From NCBI GenBank assembly GCA_965219875.1, contig CBDCOW010000003.1:558001-622000 (forward strand): a DNA stretch of 64,000 nt, given 5' to 3'. Numbering within the stretch: position 1 is the first letter of the stretch; every line of letters starts with the position of its first letter. Below are positions 29,192-38,446 of this stretch, piece after piece. This DNA comes from DAOUKH01 sp965219875 (GTDB lineage: Bacteria > Chloroflexota > Dehalococcoidia > SHYB01). The notes beneath the pieces were generated by a model, which was given only the letters and a program-made list of their open reading frames with translations, was not told where the DNA came from and ran no database searches. The translations under genes were made by a program, and so were the position numbers.

Positions 29192-30037
29192 CTACAGGCG
29201 CGCCGGCAGGGCCTCGCGCATGCGGTCGCGGTCGCGGACGGCGGCGCGGCGCGCGGCCTCGGCGAAGCCGCCGGCGCCGTCCTCTCGGAACGCGTACAGA
29301 ACCTCGCGCGAGGAGTTGATGATCGCCAACTCGCCGTTTACGTCGACCCCGGCGCGCACCGCCGCCGCGAGGTCGCCGCCCTGCGCGCCGACGCCGGGAA
29401 TCAGCAGCGGCATCGAGGGGCAATGCTCACGCACCCACCGGAGCTCGTCCGCCTGCGTCGCCCCGACCACCAGCCCGGCGTTACCCCGCCCGTTCCATTC
29501 CAGCGCCATGAGCGCGACGCGTTGATAGAGCGGCATCGGCGCGCCGCCGGGCGTGGGCGCCGTCGTCAGCAACGACTGGAGGTCGGACGAGCCGGGGTTC
29601 GAGGTGCGGCACAGGATGAAGACGCCCTTCTCGCCGTAATCCAAGAACGGCTCCAGACTATCGCGGCCCAAGTACGGACTGACCGTCGCGGCGTCGAAGC
29701 CCCAGGTCTCGAAGAGCGCCTTGGCGTAGGCCCGCGCCGTGTTGCCGATGTCGCCGCGCTTGGCGTCGACGATCACGGGTATGCCGGCGGGGACGGCGGC
29801 GACGGTGGCTTCGAGGGCGCGCAGGCCGTCGATCCCAAACTGCTCGTAGAAGGCGATGTTGGGCTTGTAGGCGCAGACGAGGTCGCTGGTCGCCTCGATG
29901 ATGGCGCGGTTGAAGTCCGCCGTCGGGACGCCCTCCGGCAAGCGGTCAGGGTCGGGGTCGAGGCCAATGCAGAGGAGGGAGTCGTTGGCCCGCGCGGCGC
30001 GGCGAAGCTTGTCGATGAAAGCGGCCACGGCTCTCAT
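29192..30037 (-). CDS. pyrF: Orotidine 5'-phosphate decarboxylase, type 2
   Basis: 281 aa. LCIGLDPDPDRLP, AYKPNIAFYEQFG and the catalytic VIVDAKRGDIGNTA are signatures of the long type-2 OMP decarboxylase, which makes UMP in pyrimidine synthesis. ATG 30037 is used; upstream in-frame codons overlap the divergent aroC promoter region. It is divergent from aroC with an 85-bp gap. Confidence 0.93.
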   Translation of the reverse strand: MRAVAAFIDKLRRAARANDSLLCIGLDPDPDRLPEGVPTADFNRAIIEATSDLVCAYKPNIAFYEQFGIDGLRALEATVAAVPAGIPVIVDAKRGDIGNTARAYAKALFETWGFDAATVSPYLGRDSLEPFLDYGEKGVFILCRTSNPGSSDLQSLLTTAPTPGGAPMPLYQRVALMALEWNGRGNAGLVVGATQADELRWVREHCPSMPLLIPGVGAQGGDLAAAVRAGVDVNGELAIINSSREVLYAFREDGAGGFAEAARRAAVRDRDRMREALPARL

Positions 30038-30122
30038 TATACGCGTCCCGACGCGCCCGCGTGCTACACTGGAAAGCGCGGCATTCTTCAGATTTACCGG
30101 CCCTCGGGCAGGTCTGCGACTC

Positions 30123-31301
30123 TTGGGCAACTTCCGTTTCCTCACCTCCGGCGAGTCCCACGGCAGGGGCCTCAACGTCATCGTCGAGGGCGTCCCCGCC
30201 GGGCTGCCGCTTACCGAAGACTACCTGCGCCGCGACATGGAGCGCCGCCAGAAGGGCTACGGCCGCGGCGGGCGCATGAAGATCGAGAAGGACGAGGCGA
30301 AGATCATCGCCGGCGTCCGCCACGGTCTCACGCTGGGCAGCCCTGTCTCCCTCTGGGTGCAAAACCGCGACTGGGTGAACTGGGAGCACGGCATGTCGCC
30401 CGACCCGCTGGACGACGGCCCCCACGAGGGCAAGGGCCTCGACCGGGTGACCCGGCTGCGCCCCGGCCACGCCGACCTCCCCGGCGTGGTGAAGTTCGGC
30501 CAGGACGACGTGCGCAACATCCTTGAACGCGCCAGCGCGCGCGAGACCGCCGCCCGTGTCGCCGCCGGCGGCGTGGCCCGCCGCTTCCTCGAAGACCTCG
30601 GCGTCGAGATCAACGCCCACGTTGTCTCCATCGCCGGCGTCGAGTCCAAGCCCCAGGGCCCCATCGACTGGGACGCCGTGGAGGCCTCCCCGGTGCGCTG
30701 CGCCGACCCCGATGCCGAGCAGCCCATGATGGCCGCGGTCGACGCGGCGAAGCGGGCCAAGGACACCGCCGGCGGCGTCTTCGAGGTCATCGCCACCGGC
30801 GTCCCCATCGGCCTCGGCAGCCACGTCCAATGGGACCGCAAGCTCGACGGCATGCTGGCGCAGGCGATGATGAGCATCCACGCCGTCAAGGGTGTCGAGA
30901 TCGGCCTCGGCTTCCCGCAGACGCGGCTCATGGGGTCGAAGGTGCACGACATCATCGAGCCGTGGGCCGGCGGCGCGCCGAAGTGGACCCGCCGGGGCAA
31001 CAACGCCGGCGGTCTGGAAGGCGGCATGACGACGGGCCAGCCCATCGTCATCCGCGTGGCCATCAAGCCGATCTCGACGCTGGCCAAGCCGCTGCCCTCG
31101 GTGGACATGGACACCGGCGAGGTCGTCGAGGCGCACTACGAGCGCAGCGACGTCTGCCAGGTGCCGCCGGGCTGCGTCGTCGGCGAGGCGATGATGGCCC
31201 TGATACTCGCCGGGGCGATGCTCGAAAAGTTCGGCGGCGACCACATCGACGAGACCCGCCGCAACCACCGCGCCTTCATGCAGGCCAGCGGGCAAGCCTA
31301 G
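30123..31301 (+). CDS. aroC: Chorismate synthase
   Basis: 392 aa. The start is TTG 30123 giving GNFRFLTSGESHG, the family N-terminus. RPGHADLPGVVKFG and the FMN-binding ASARETAARVAAG, plus RRGNNAGGLEGGMTTGQPI, are diagnostic. It converts EPSP to chorismate, last step of the shikimate pathway. The next pathway gene, aroKB, lies 5.2 kb away beyond a repeat-flanked island. Confidence 0.95.
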   Translation: MGNFRFLTSGESHGRGLNVIVEGVPAGLPLTEDYLRRDMERRQKGYGRGGRMKIEKDEAKIIAGVRHGLTLGSPVSLWVQNRDWVNWEHGMSPDPLDDGPHEGKGLDRVTRLRPGHADLPGVVKFGQDDVRNILERASARETAARVAAGGVARRFLEDLGVEINAHVVSIAGVESKPQGPIDWDAVEASPVRCADPDAEQPMMAAVDAAKRAKDTAGGVFEVIATGVPIGLGSHVQWDRKLDGMLAQAMMSIHAVKGVEIGLGFPQTRLMGSKVHDIIEPWAGGAPKWTRRGNNAGGLEGGMTTGQPIVIRVAIKPISTLAKPLPSVDMDTGEVVEAHYERSDVCQVPPGCVVGEAMMALILAGAMLEKFGGDHIDETRRNHRAFMQASGQA

Positions 31302-31780
31302 CCACACCACAACCTCTCCCTCTCTGGAGACCTCTGCACAGCCCCGAACCGTATCCGTCATTCCCGCGAAAGCGGGAATCCATCCCTCCCGTAGGGGCGA
31401 TTCGCGAATCGCCCTCCCCTCCGCCCCCTCTCCCGCTGGGAGAGGGTTGGGGTGAGGGCGGGGGGCGGGGCGGGGTGCGCCGACGTCCATGGAGCCGGAA
31501 GCGCCGTTTACGCAAAGGTCTCCAACGGGAGAAGATTGAGATGAGGGGCACCCTCGCAACCGCCGCGAGTTATCGAAGCCCACCACCCCACGCCGACCGC
31601 CGCCCTCCCCTCCGGCCTCTCCCCCTTTGGGAGCACCTTAAGCCTCTCTCCCTTTGGGAGAGACTGAGAGAGGGCGCGCGCCGAAGGCGTGCGGGCGCCC
31701 AAAGGGCACCCCTCGCCTACCCACCGACCGCCGAACACCGTACGCTATCCGCCGCGGTATGGAGCGGGAGATACTGAGAC
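31302..31780. repeat. Repeat-filled intergenic region left of the mcrBC island
   Basis: It holds a 198-bp MITE-like unit with IS5-type ends (GGAGACCTCTGCAC at 31326 and complement at 31509-31523), inside it a REP palindrome (ATTCCCGCGAAAGCGGGAAT, 31360-31379), a 27-nt palindromic block at 31388-31414 that recurs at 36132-36158, and CCCTCTCCC/GGGAGAGGG hairpins. A partial 118-bp repeat unit follows at 31524-31590. No gene is seen. Confidence 0.75.
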
Positions 31781-32710
31781 ATGCGTCGTCCGAAACCGTT
31801 CCGGGAATGGAAGCGCTGGGCGGGAACGCTAGGGCTGGTCGCGGCCCTGGCGGTCATCGCCGCGTGCGACATCGAGTTACCCGTCTCGTCGCCGACGGAT
31901 CCTCCCGCGCCAACAATCGCGCCTTCGCCCACTCCCACGTCCGGCCCTTTGCTTGTCGCCGCACCGACGGCCTTGCCCAGCGGCCTCCCGCAACTGACGA
32001 TCCGTGCGGTGCCGGGCGCTCTGCCCGACTATGACCGCGACGATTGGCGTCACTGGGTGGACGACGACAGGGACTGCCAGAACGCCAGGCACGAGACGCT
32101 GGTCGAGGAGTCGAGGATTGCGGTCACGTTCACCAACGAGGAGCGCTGCTCGGTGGCGACGGGCGAATGGCTCGACCCCTTCACCGGCGACATCCTTACT
32201 TCGGCGCGAGACCTCGACGTCGACCACATGGTGCCGCTGTCCAACGCCCACCGCTCCGGGGCGTGGGCCTGGGACGACGCCCGCCGCCGCGCCTACGCCA
32301 ACGACCTCTCCTACGCCAACCACCTCATCGCGGTGACGAACTCGGTCAACCGCGCCAAGTCCGACAGCGGCCCCGAGAATTGGCGGCCCCCTGACGAGTC
32401 CTACTGGTGCCAGTACGCGATCGACTGGGCCACCATCAAGGCCGGCTGGGGCCTCTCCGCCACCCAGGCGGAATGGGACGCGCTCCAGGCGATGGCCGCC
32501 ACCTGCGGCGAAGAAATCCCTCCCTCACCAACACCGCCCCCGACCGCCACACGTGCCCCCGGCGCGACGGTCTACGCCTCATGCGACGAAGCGGAAGCGG
32601 CCGGCGTCCCTCGCCAAAAAGGCAGCCGCGGCAACGGCCAAGGCTTCCCCGCCAACCTAGTCCCCACCGCCCGCGACGGCGACAACGACGGGGTGGTGTG
32701 CGAGCGGTAG
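31781..32710 (+). CDS. Secreted lipoprotein with HNH (DUF1524-type) nuclease and Excalibur domain
   Basis: 309 aa. A signal peptide with lipobox VIAACD (Cys about 30) is followed by a Pro/Thr/Ser-rich linker (about 35-65). The HNH nuclease core has DLDVDHMVPLSNAHRSG, SYANHLIAVTNSVNRAKSD and W-rich GmrSD C-terminal-type blocks. After a second Pro-rich linker comes an Excalibur Ca2+-binding motif YASCDEAEAAG...DGDNDGVVCE. It is predicted to be a cell-surface DNA nuclease, possibly for nutrient DNA. Despite standing next to mcrBC it is exported, so a direct role in intracellular restriction is unlikely. Confidence 0.85.
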   Translation: MRRPKPFREWKRWAGTLGLVAALAVIAACDIELPVSSPTDPPAPTIAPSPTPTSGPLLVAAPTALPSGLPQLTIRAVPGALPDYDRDDWRHWVDDDRDCQNARHETLVEESRIAVTFTNEERCSVATGEWLDPFTGDILTSARDLDVDHMVPLSNAHRSGAWAWDDARRRAYANDLSYANHLIAVTNSVNRAKSDSGPENWRPPDESYWCQYAIDWATIKAGWGLSATQAEWDALQAMAATCGEEIPPSPTPPPTATRAPGATVYASCDEAEAAGVPRQKGSRGNGQGFPANLVPTARDGDNDGVVCER

Positions 32711-32734
32711 GCGGGCGCACGCGCCGCACGCAGT

Positions 32735-33928
32735 TTAGGCGGCGGCGCGCAGATTACGTACCCGTGCCGCCACGCCGCGGACACGTTGCAACACGCATTC
32801 AAGCGTGCCCGACAGGTCGAGCGCGACCACCTCTAGAAGCTTGCCGGAGTTACGGACTGTGTACTTTGCTGCCTCTGGCTCTCCCTCCGCGTAGATCAGG
32901 AGACCGCCAGGTAGATCGAGCGCGGTGACGTAGGCAAGCATCTGATAAAGGTCAGAGTTGGGCACGGAGCTCTTGTACTTTGCGTCGCCCACAAAGACGC
33001 AGTGAGAGCCGTCCCGCCACACTAGGTCTGGCCTGAGACCCACTCTGCCGCGATCACCGTTCGCCGGGACATCTAGCGTGTCGATCTCACTTTCGCCGAA
33101 CCGCTCCTCTGAGACCCCCAACTCCTCGCGCAGGGCCACCGTTACAAAGTCCTGGAAGAGCTTGGTCATGTCTACAAGCAGCCCGGAGGCGCGCACCGCC
33201 CCTCGTTCGAACTGATGCGCGTTGTGTTGGAGGACCATGGTCGATAGCGCAACGACATCCCTGTAGTGCTCGTTCAGCCTGTCGAACTTGACCTTCGGCA
33301 CGTTCCCGGCTGGGAACTCAACGAGCGAGACATTGTCGAGCGTCGCCACGATCCGCACGAGGCCGTTGCGGGCTTCAGATGATCGCAGCCGCATCATCCC
33401 CAACGTAGTCGCCGCCGCCTTAACAAGACGGTTCGCCGTGATGTCGTCCGTGTATTCGTCGTACCGCACCTCAACTGGCATGGGCATACTGAACCTGCGG
33501 CGCATCTGCTCGGCGAACCGGATGCGCCCGCGGACGGCGTACATCGCCTCCTCCCGCGTAACGTAGCCATGCAGCAGCCCGCGCGAAAATGCCCGGCGCG
33601 CCGCAGCGGTGAGCGCCCTGGCGAGGAAGTCGGGCAAAGCCGCTTCCTGGTGGAAGTCGAAGTCATACGGCTGGGGATCGACTCGGGCCTCGGCGTAGCA
33701 GGCCAGTGACAGCAGTTGCCGAACACCTATCTTCGGCCTTATGCGAACGGACAGACCGTCGACTTCGACAGCGCCGACGACCGAGCCCGGTGTGAGGTGG
33801 TACTCCGGGTTGGGACCGTCGGCACGCTCGATAGTCAGCGATTTGATCTGGCGCAGCGCGTCGACCTGATCCTGCGAAAGAGCGTGGGGAACGCTTTTTC
33901 GATTCTCCTTAAGTTCAATTGTTCGCAT
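32735..33928 (-). CDS. mcrC: McrC-type nuclease subunit of a modification-dependent restriction system
   Basis: 397 aa. The N-terminal McrC DNA/partner-binding half (LLSLACYAEARVDPQPYDFDFHQEAALPDFLA) precedes a PD-(D/E)XK nuclease: LRPDLVW then CVFVGDAKYKSS. McrC joins McrB hexamers, stimulates GTP hydrolysis and cuts DNA. ATG 33928 overlaps the mcrB stop by 14 bp, so they are coupled. Confidence 0.9.
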   Translation of the reverse strand: MRTIELKENRKSVPHALSQDQVDALRQIKSLTIERADGPNPEYHLTPGSVVGAVEVDGLSVRIRPKIGVRQLLSLACYAEARVDPQPYDFDFHQEAALPDFLARALTAAARRAFSRGLLHGYVTREEAMYAVRGRIRFAEQMRRRFSMPMPVEVRYDEYTDDITANRLVKAAATTLGMMRLRSSEARNGLVRIVATLDNVSLVEFPAGNVPKVKFDRLNEHYRDVVALSTMVLQHNAHQFERGAVRASGLLVDMTKLFQDFVTVALREELGVSEERFGESEIDTLDVPANGDRGRVGLRPDLVWRDGSHCVFVGDAKYKSSVPNSDLYQMLAYVTALDLPGGLLIYAEGEPEAAKYTVRNSGKLLEVVALDLSGTLECVLQRVRGVAARVRNLRAAA

Positions 33929-35996
33929 CGCCAAGGCCGTTGTCCGAAACCCCATCATTGCCACCAAGAGTCCCCGGGTCCACGGGCTGCTGATCCCTGC
34001 GGCGGGCTACCTCGCGGCGCAATTTGCCGAGGTCAAACTCCTCGCGAGTGCTACGGTCTCCGAAGCGGCGTTCCTCGATGTAGGGGAGGATGCTGTGCTT
34101 CCATATGTGCTCGACTTCCTCTTCTTTCAAGGCGGGGGCCCCGTCCGTACCCTTCCTCATGAAATAGCTCGGCCCAAGCGCGGCGTTTTGGTCATCCAAT
34201 ATTTCATTTGCGCGGTCGACGACGTCAGCCACCCATTCCATATGGCTGAGGTCATTGGCATCGAGCCATCGGCGCAGCAGCCTCTTGATCGGTTCCACGC
34301 TTGTATCGAAGTCCACAAAGTAGAACCGGCGGCGGAGAGCAAGATCCATCAGGGCGATCGATCGATCAGCCGTGTTCATCGTCCCGATGATGTACAGGTT
34401 TTCGGGAAGGGAGAAATCGTCGTCCTCATCACTCTGGTACTGCAAGCGAATCGCTCGGTTACGGTACTCCAACAAGAAGAACAACTCTCCGAATACCTTC
34501 GCGAGGTTGCCTCGGTTAATCTCGTCGATGATGAGGAAGTGCTTCTCCTGCGGCTCATCTCGCGCCGCCTCCGCCGCCCGGAGGAGAGGTCCGTCAGTGA
34601 GCGCGAAGCCGGGCTGCTGACTGTCCCCACCCATAGGCCGGAAGCCTTGGACGAAGTCTTCGTAGGCGTAGGAAGCATGGAACTGTACGAGCGTCACCCG
34701 CTCCGGCGTGCCGGCGAGGCAATTCGCCAATGCTTGTGCTACGAAGGTCTTGCCGGTACCTGGAGGGCCCTGGAATACGATTTGCCTCTTTTCGTCGAGG
34801 AGCGCCTTGATATCTTTGAGGAACTCTACTGGAAGCTGCAGGTCGCTAGAAAGCGAATCCAATCCGGGTGGTGGCGGGCCTACCGGTGACTCCTCGCGAA
34901 TTGCCCAAGCGACAGATTGCGCATCAAGTCGATGCCGCAGGGTGAGGCCGCGCTTTGCGGATTCCTCGATGAAACGGTCCAAGAAGCCAAGGGAGTGTTC
35001 GTAAACCGCCGCTTCGTCAGCACCCGGCAGGGGATGCGCATACTCAACACGGCTGTAAGTATCGTTTAGCCATGTTGCCCTGAAGGGCGGGAACTGTTCT
35101 ACGTCCAGCCCCATGAGCAATATCGAAATCACGTTCATGCGGGTCCCGGTGCCCCTTAGCTCGTCTTTCGGGAAGAGCCCGCTGAAGGCGCGGATTCGAT
35201 TGACGACCGATTCGTCGCCGCGCGCCCACAGGACTCGCAGCGCGCTTAGGGCATCGTCAGCGGACGCATCAAGCCATCTCTCGAATGGATAGGCTTGAAA
35301 GTGCGTTGTTAGGTTGTACGTTCCGAAGATTGCACCCTTTACGCGATCACTCCAGTCATCTGCTCCAGAGAGGACCGCATCTCGGGCGGCTGCGCTCAAC
35401 GCTCCTACCTGGAGCTTGTAGTTGATTTCTTCTTCCTCCAGGCGTCCGCTGTTGACGTATTGTCTCGCCAGTTCGACAAACTGGTCCCACGGAGTGGACG
35501 ACATAGAGGGCTCCTCTCCGCCGTACCAATACGCCAAAAAGCGGTCATAGTCCTGAGGCTCGTCCTCAAAGGCGAACCGAATCAGCCCTTCGGCAGCCCA
35601 GGGAAGCGTTCCCGACCCGGGCAGGACTTTCCATACCGTTCTCCGGTACGTGTAGAAGTACCACTCACGCGGTGGGTCCACTGGAACCCAGTCGACTCCA
35701 ACGGTACGACCGTCCCCTAAGTTACTCGTGACCGTACCTACCGCTTTGATACCCATAACTGAGACGCTCCTCCCGCCCGCATCGAATGGGAGGTTGTGCT
35801 TTCGAGTAGCTGAGTACTTGATAGCAATGCGGTCTCCGGGCTGCATCGACCGAACGTCATCCAGGTATCTGTTTTGCCAGCCGTTGCGCCAAACGCCATC
35901 CTTGACGAACTCGGCAGTTCGGTCGTCAGTACCGCCATAAGCTGCTCCTACGAACCAATAGGGACGCTGTTCTGAAGGCTCGGGAGCAGAAGCCAT
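33915..35996 (-). CDS. mcrB: McrB-like AAA+ GTPase with N-terminal EVE-like domain
   Basis: 693 aa. Residues about 10-120 (PYWFVGAAYGG..., MQPGDRIAIKYS, YTYRRTVWKV) resemble an EVE/PUA-like modified-base reader. A middle helical region (about 165-350) follows, then the AAA+ motor: GPPGTGKT Walker A (about 410), FHASYAYEDFVQGFRP, LIIDEINRGN Walker B and the McrB GTP signature GTMNTADRS. It recognises modified DNA and drives translocation for McrC. ATG 35996 is preceded by AGGAGG; an upstream TTG would lie inside the Shine-Dalgarno. The modification recognised is unknown. Confidence 0.9.
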   Translation of the reverse strand: MASAPEPSEQRPYWFVGAAYGGTDDRTAEFVKDGVWRNGWQNRYLDDVRSMQPGDRIAIKYSATRKHNLPFDAGGRSVSVMGIKAVGTVTSNLGDGRTVGVDWVPVDPPREWYFYTYRRTVWKVLPGSGTLPWAAEGLIRFAFEDEPQDYDRFLAYWYGGEEPSMSSTPWDQFVELARQYVNSGRLEEEEINYKLQVGALSAAARDAVLSGADDWSDRVKGAIFGTYNLTTHFQAYPFERWLDASADDALSALRVLWARGDESVVNRIRAFSGLFPKDELRGTGTRMNVISILLMGLDVEQFPPFRATWLNDTYSRVEYAHPLPGADEAAVYEHSLGFLDRFIEESAKRGLTLRHRLDAQSVAWAIREESPVGPPPPGLDSLSSDLQLPVEFLKDIKALLDEKRQIVFQGPPGTGKTFVAQALANCLAGTPERVTLVQFHASYAYEDFVQGFRPMGGDSQQPGFALTDGPLLRAAEAARDEPQEKHFLIIDEINRGNLAKVFGELFFLLEYRNRAIRLQYQSDEDDDFSLPENLYIIGTMNTADRSIALMDLALRRRFYFVDFDTSVEPIKRLLRRWLDANDLSHMEWVADVVDRANEILDDQNAALGPSYFMRKGTDGAPALKEEEVEHIWKHSILPYIEERRFGDRSTREEFDLGKLRREVARRRDQQPVDPGTLGGNDGVSDNGLGDANN

Positions 35997-36011
35997 AAGC
36001 TTCCTCCTCAA

Positions 36012-36547
36012 GTAACAGTGACTTCAACGAGACGAATCTTCCGCGGCGGCCGCCTTGTACTTGGGGTCGCTCGTGTCGATGTGGGGCGGCATGGCTGCGG
36101 GGTATTGTAGCGCCAACCGCCACCACCCCTTCCCGTAGGGGCGATTCGCGAATCGCCCGCAGCCCGCCTGTGACACGCCCCCTTGACGGCCCGCGCCCCC
36201 GCTGCTAAAGTAATAAATGGAACGGATGTTCTTTCTGGCCTAGCCCTCCGACGGCGGCCATCGGCCGCTAGCCTGCCCTTAGAGGGGGTAGAGACACTGC
36301 CTCTAACAGTGTACGGGGGGCCGGGTAAGAGAGCCGCCGGGCGCGCTCCGGCCTCTTCTCCCCTCGGGAGAAGATTGAGATGAGGGGCCCCGCGCCAACC
36401 GCCACGGGTGAGCGAAGCCCGCCCCGTAGGAGCGACGCGCGACTCGCCGTCCTCTCCGGCCTCTCCCCTAGGGGAGACCGGCAGAGGGCGCGTTTGCGGG
36501 GCGGGTTGGAGGGCGGTACTCTTGAAGGCGGCTCCTAAGGGGCGGCG
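36012..36547. repeat. Repeat-rich intergenic region right of the mcrBC island
   Basis: It contains the 27-nt palindromic block (36132-36158) identical to that at 31388-31414, a promoter-like pair with an SOS-box-like palindrome (36183-36231), and a partial 118-bp-type unit (CTTCTCCCCTCGGGAGAAG hairpin, 36353-36371, then GATTGAGATGAGGGG). No convincing gene is present. Confidence 0.65.
36183..36231 (+). promoter_or_regulatory. Promoter-like pair followed by a LexA-type palindrome
   Basis: TTGACG (36183-36188), 17-nt spacer, TAAAGT (36206-36211), then GAACGGATGTTC (36220-36231), a perfect GAAC-N4-GTTC as in Gram-positive LexA/DinR boxes. A mini-ORF of eight codons starts at 36217. The downstream regulated unit is unclear (aroKB begins at 36548; mcrB is divergent). 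Confidence 0.4.
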
Positions 36548-38212
36548 ATGCGTAACCTGTTTCTGATCGGCTTTTCGTACAGCGGCAAGAGCTCGGCGGG
36601 GCGGCTTGCGGCGGAGCGGCTTGCCATGCCGTTCGTCGATCTCGACGAAGGCATCGAGCGGCGGGCGGGGCGGCCGATACCGGAGATCTTCGAGGCGGAG
36701 GGTGAGGCTGCCTTTCGCGCGCTGGAGCGAGAGGCGTTGACGGAGGTCTGCGCGGAGGGCGGCGCGGTCGTCGCCACCGGCGGCGGCGTGCCCGTCGACG
36801 AGGAGAACCGGCGGCGTATGCGGGAGTCCGGCGTGGTCGTGCTCCTGGAAGCCCGTCCCGAGACGGTCCGCGCCCGTCAGGCGGCGGCGGACGGCGGCGC
36901 GGAGCAATCGGCGCGGCCCATGCTCGCCGGCGGCGACCCGCTCCAACGCATCGCCGAGCTCAAGGCCGAGCGCCGGGAGGCCTACGCCGACGCCGCCGAC
37001 TGGACGGTCCACACCGACGCACTAGACGCCGCTGGCGTGGCAGCCGAGATCGCCCGCGGCTACGAGATCGTCGCGGCGGAGCGCGGCGCGACGGCGGGAC
37101 GCCCCACGATCACCGGCGTCGCGCCGTCCTACACCGTGACCACGAAGGCGGGGACGTACCACGGCTACGTCGGCAGCGGGCTCCTCGAGAAGCTCGGCGC
37201 GCTGATGCGGAACGCGGGGCTCGACGGAACGGCGTTCGTCATCGCCGACGGCGAGGTCTTCGATCTGTACGGCGAGCCTGTGATGGCGTCGCTGAAGGAC
37301 GCCGGCTTCGAGGCCTACGAGGGCATCGCCGATCCGGGCGAGGCCAGCAAGTCTCTCGAACTGGCCGGCGACATCTACGGCTGGCTCGCGGGGCGGCGCG
37401 CCGAGCGGCGCGATTGCATCGTCGCGCTCGGCGGCGGCGTCGCGGGCGACCTCGGCGGCTTCATCGCGGCGACCTACCTCCGCGGCATGCCGTTCGTCCA
37501 AGTCCCCACCACCCTCCTCGCCATGGTCGACGCCTCGATCGGGGGCAAGGTCGCCGTCAACCTGCCCGCGGGGAAGAACCTCGTCGGCGCCTTCCACCAA
37601 CCCCGCCTCGTCCTCGCCGACGTGGAGGTCCTGCGGACCCTCCCCCACCGGGAAATGACGGCGGGCTGGGCCGAGGTCGTCAAGCATGGACTGATCCTCG
37701 ACCGCTCCCTGCTCGACGACATCGACCGCGAGCGGGACCGTCTGCTCGATCGCGACCCCGGCACCCTCGCCGACATCATCACGCGCAGCGCGGCGATCAA
37801 GGCCCGTGTGGTGACGGAGGACGAGCGCGAAACGTCGGGGATGCGGAACCTGCTCAACTACGGCCACACCGTGGGCCACGCGCTGGAGGCGGTGCTCGAC
37901 TACGAAGGGCTGCTCCACGGCGAGGCGGTCGCCATCGGCATGAGCGTGGCGGCGGAGATCGCGGTGCGGATGCGAATGCTCACCGGCGCCGACCTCGAAC
38001 GCCAGGCAGACGCGCTGCGTTCTTTCGGCCTGCCGATGAAGGGCCCGGCGGGCATCGATCAAGCAGCGGTGCGCGAGGCGATGGCCCTCGACAAGAAGGT
38101 GGCCGGCAAGCGCATCAACTGGGTGCTGCTCGACGGAATCGGCAACGCCGTCTCCCGCAACGACGTCCCCGAGGACGTGGTGCGCGAGGCAATGGCCGCC
38201 ATCTTGGGCTGA
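36548..38212 (+). CDS. aroKB: Fused shikimate kinase / 3-dehydroquinate synthase
   Basis: 554 aa bifunctional protein. Residues 1-165 are shikimate kinase: GFSYSGKSSAG Walker A, FVDLDEGIERRAG, ATGGGVPVD. Residues about 190-554 are dehydroquinate synthase: ADPGEASKSLE, IVALGGGVAGDLGGFIAATYLRG, TLLAMVDASIGGKVAVN and NYGHTVGHALEA (zinc His). It covers steps 2 and 5 of the shikimate pathway; aroC upstream gives the last step. Fusion of AroK and AroB is known in some lineages. Confidence 0.95.
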   Translation: MRNLFLIGFSYSGKSSAGRLAAERLAMPFVDLDEGIERRAGRPIPEIFEAEGEAAFRALEREALTEVCAEGGAVVATGGGVPVDEENRRRMRESGVVVLLEARPETVRARQAAADGGAEQSARPMLAGGDPLQRIAELKAERREAYADAADWTVHTDALDAAGVAAEIARGYEIVAAERGATAGRPTITGVAPSYTVTTKAGTYHGYVGSGLLEKLGALMRNAGLDGTAFVIADGEVFDLYGEPVMASLKDAGFEAYEGIADPGEASKSLELAGDIYGWLAGRRAERRDCIVALGGGVAGDLGGFIAATYLRGMPFVQVPTTLLAMVDASIGGKVAVNLPAGKNLVGAFHQPRLVLADVEVLRTLPHREMTAGWAEVVKHGLILDRSLLDDIDRERDRLLDRDPGTLADIITRSAAIKARVVTEDERETSGMRNLLNYGHTVGHALEAVLDYEGLLHGEAVAIGMSVAAEIAVRMRMLTGADLERQADALRSFGLPMKGPAGIDQAAVREAMALDKKVAGKRINWVLLDGIGNAVSRNDVPEDVVREAMAAILG

Positions 38213-38242
38213 CGCCCGCCGCATCGACCCGAAAGAAGCGCG

Positions 38243-38446
38243 ATGAAGCGCCCCCTCAATACTCTCGCCCTCCTCATACTCATAGGCGCCGCCCTCGGCG
38301 CCGCCGCCGGAATCACCGTGGGGGGCATGGACAACATGGTGGAGTGGTTCACCATCGGCATCGGGGCCGCCGTCATCCTCTGGAGCGTGTGGCTGATCGT
38401 GGCGTTGAGCGCCGCGCGCCGGAGATCGCGAGAGGACGGGCCGTGA
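38243..38446 (+). CDS. Small two-helix membrane protein
   Basis: 67 aa with two hydrophobic helices (LALLILIGAALGAAAGITVGG and FTIGIGAAVILWSVWLIVAL) and a basic C-terminus. No recognised family. It starts 30 bp after aroKB (AAAGAAG upstream) and its TGA overlaps the GTG start of tgt (GTGA), so it is the middle gene of an aroKB-x-tgt unit. Confidence 0.7.
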   Translation: MKRPLNTLALLILIGAALGAAAGITVGGMDNMVEWFTIGIGAAVILWSVWLIVALSAARRRSREDGP

